This document shows positions 63,141 to 64,000 of a stretch of 64,000 nt of DNA, piece after piece; the stretch's first letter is position 1; each line of letters begins with the position of its first letter. The stretch lies in assembly GCA_030625885.1 (NCBI GenBank), contig DAOUPZ010000006.1, forward strand, positions 1 through 64,000, in the 5' to 3' direction. The position numbers and the translations under genes are program-made. The notes under the pieces were generated by a model. It was not told the origin of the DNA, did no database searches, and worked only from the letters and a program-made list of their open reading frames with translations. The DNA is from Clostridia bacterium (GTDB lineage Bacteria; Bacillota; DAOUPZ01).

Positions 63141-63165
63141 AGAGCAGAAACTTCTGCTCTTTTTC
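63141..63165 (+). terminator. Terminator after dapL
   Basis: AGAGCAGA pairs with TCTGCTCT around AACT, followed by TTTTTC. Confidence 0.8.
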
Positions 63166-63270
63166 TAGTAGATACAAAAAGTATAACTTTGCACATTCGT
63201 GTGTTTTTATTTTTTTAGTCTTTTAACTGTCCATTGTCAACTGTCAACTAGAAAAAGGGGATGAAGAACT

Positions 63271-64000
63271 ATGAATAACAATAAAAGTGGTTTTGCATTG
63301 CAGCAGAATGGGGACCTTCAGTATTACACGATACCAAGTTTTGAGCAAACTGGATTGGTAAAACACGGATTCAGTACCCGGTTGGGGGGCGTAAGTACAG
63401 GAGAGTGCAGCACTTTAAATTTAGGGTTCAAGAAAAAAGATTCCAGGGAAGCCGTGCTGGAAAACTTTAAAATTCTTACTTGTGCTATCGGGGTAGATCC
63501 ACACGACCTGGTTTTTTCGGATCAGGTTCATAAAGATGGGATTGCTATTGTAGGCGTTGAAGATAGAGAAAAGGGGATATTTAAGGAATCGGATATTTGT
63601 GAATTCGATGGATTAATGACGAATGAGCCTCGAGTGGCTTTGGTGACGTTTTATGCCGATTGTGTCCCTTTGTTTTTTTTAGACCCTGTGCAAAAAGTGA
63701 TTGCACTGAGTCATTCCGGCTGGAGAGGTACGGCAGCACGAATTGGAGCTAAAACGATTCAAAAGATGCATGAGCGTTATGGGACACGTATGGAGGATTG
63801 TTTGGTTGGGATTGGGCCCTCGATAGGCTCCTGTTGTTTTGAGGTGGATTTGTCGGTAGCTGAAGCATTCCAAAATGCTTTTCCTCAGCATCCGGAAATT
63901 GTAACTGATGGTAAACGGGATAAATATTACGTTGATTTATGGCAGGCGAATCGGTTGCAATTGAAAGATATGGGCGTTCCAGGTGAAAATATTACCATAG
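63271..64000 (+). CDS. pgeF: PgeF/YfiH/LACC1-family purine-processing protein (3' end beyond window)
   Basis: ATG 63271 follows AAAGGGG; an ATG at 63261 meets a stop within six codons. The visible 243 codons include VKHGFSTRLGGVS, FSDQVHKDG, YADCVPLFFLDP and SHSGWRGTAARI, the zinc-site residues of the family, and GIGPSIGSCCFEV. Members have been called polyphenol oxidases, but act on purine nucleosides or remove misadded L-Ser during peptidoglycan synthesis. The gene continues past 64000. Confidence 0.9.
   Translation, partial: MNNNKSGFALQQNGDLQYYTIPSFEQTGLVKHGFSTRLGGVSTGECSTLNLGFKKKDSREAVLENFKILTCAIGVDPHDLVFSDQVHKDGIAIVGVEDREKGIFKESDICEFDGLMTNEPRVALVTFYADCVPLFFLDPVQKVIALSHSGWRGTAARIGAKTIQKMHERYGTRMEDCLVGIGPSIGSCCFEVDLSVAEAFQNAFPQHPEIVTDGKRDKYYVDLWQANRLQLKDMGVPGENITI

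Overview
The window looks like low-GC chromosome of an anaerobic Bacillota, class Clostridia. The signs are AT-rich coding sequence, strong AGGAGG-type ribosome binding sites with some TTG/GTG starts, giant S-layer-homology (SLH) proteins, a selenium-dependent molybdenum hydroxylase operon, and LL-diaminopimelate aminotransferase. I cannot name the genus. No rRNA, tRNA or CRISPR array was seen.

Left edge (1-1.1 kb): remnants of mobile elements. These are the end of a four-helix-bundle (23S-IVP type) gene, a cpsB/ywqE start cut by the 3' half of a group II intron, and an IS3-type transposase remnant. From 1.4 to 25.8 kb, two giant exported SLH proteins (3184 and 3088 aa) share a propeller-like region, a cadherin-like domain, a pre-SLH domain and three C-terminal SLH repeats. 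Between them lie a carotenoid-desaturase-like FAD enzyme behind a structured attenuator-like leader, and a decayed stretch with a broken WYL-type regulator, a DUF6241-like membrane protein, unknown small genes and a 31-codon trpS stub.

Middle (26-41.5 kb): mostly housekeeping. It holds RecQ, an amidase-NAGPA fusion, HAD and GNAT enzymes, an NCS2 purine permease and a diguanylate cyclase. A compact seven-gene operon follows (34.8-41.5 kb): a molybdopterin-binding protein, YqeC, MocA-like, YqeB, and the FAD, 2Fe-2S and molybdopterin subunits of a xanthine-dehydrogenase-type enzyme. With the permease nearby, this suggests purine uptake and oxidation.

Right-centre (41.9-60 kb): a surface-protein region headed by a large LuxR-type ATPase regulator (LAL). 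A block of about 415 bp, made of terminator, upstream region and a mini phage-tail-collar gene, occurs twice. Each copy is directly followed by, and overlaps, an exported protein: a DUF6273/NHL-propeller protein in the first and a glycine-rich beta-helix protein in the second. These two end in the same roughly 110-residue module. The collar gene of copy 1 has a nonsense codon; copy 2 is intact. An Rpn-type nuclease gene lies between them. A 2382-aa GLUG/LRR/Ig protein ending in a CFI-box and membrane helices closes the region. The collar plus secreted-protein pair with a shared C-terminal module is the best candidate here for an undescribed system.

Right end (60-64 kb): a small Cys-rich protein, a cyclophilin, a HAD protein, dapL and the start of a pgeF/yfiH-family gene that runs off the window.
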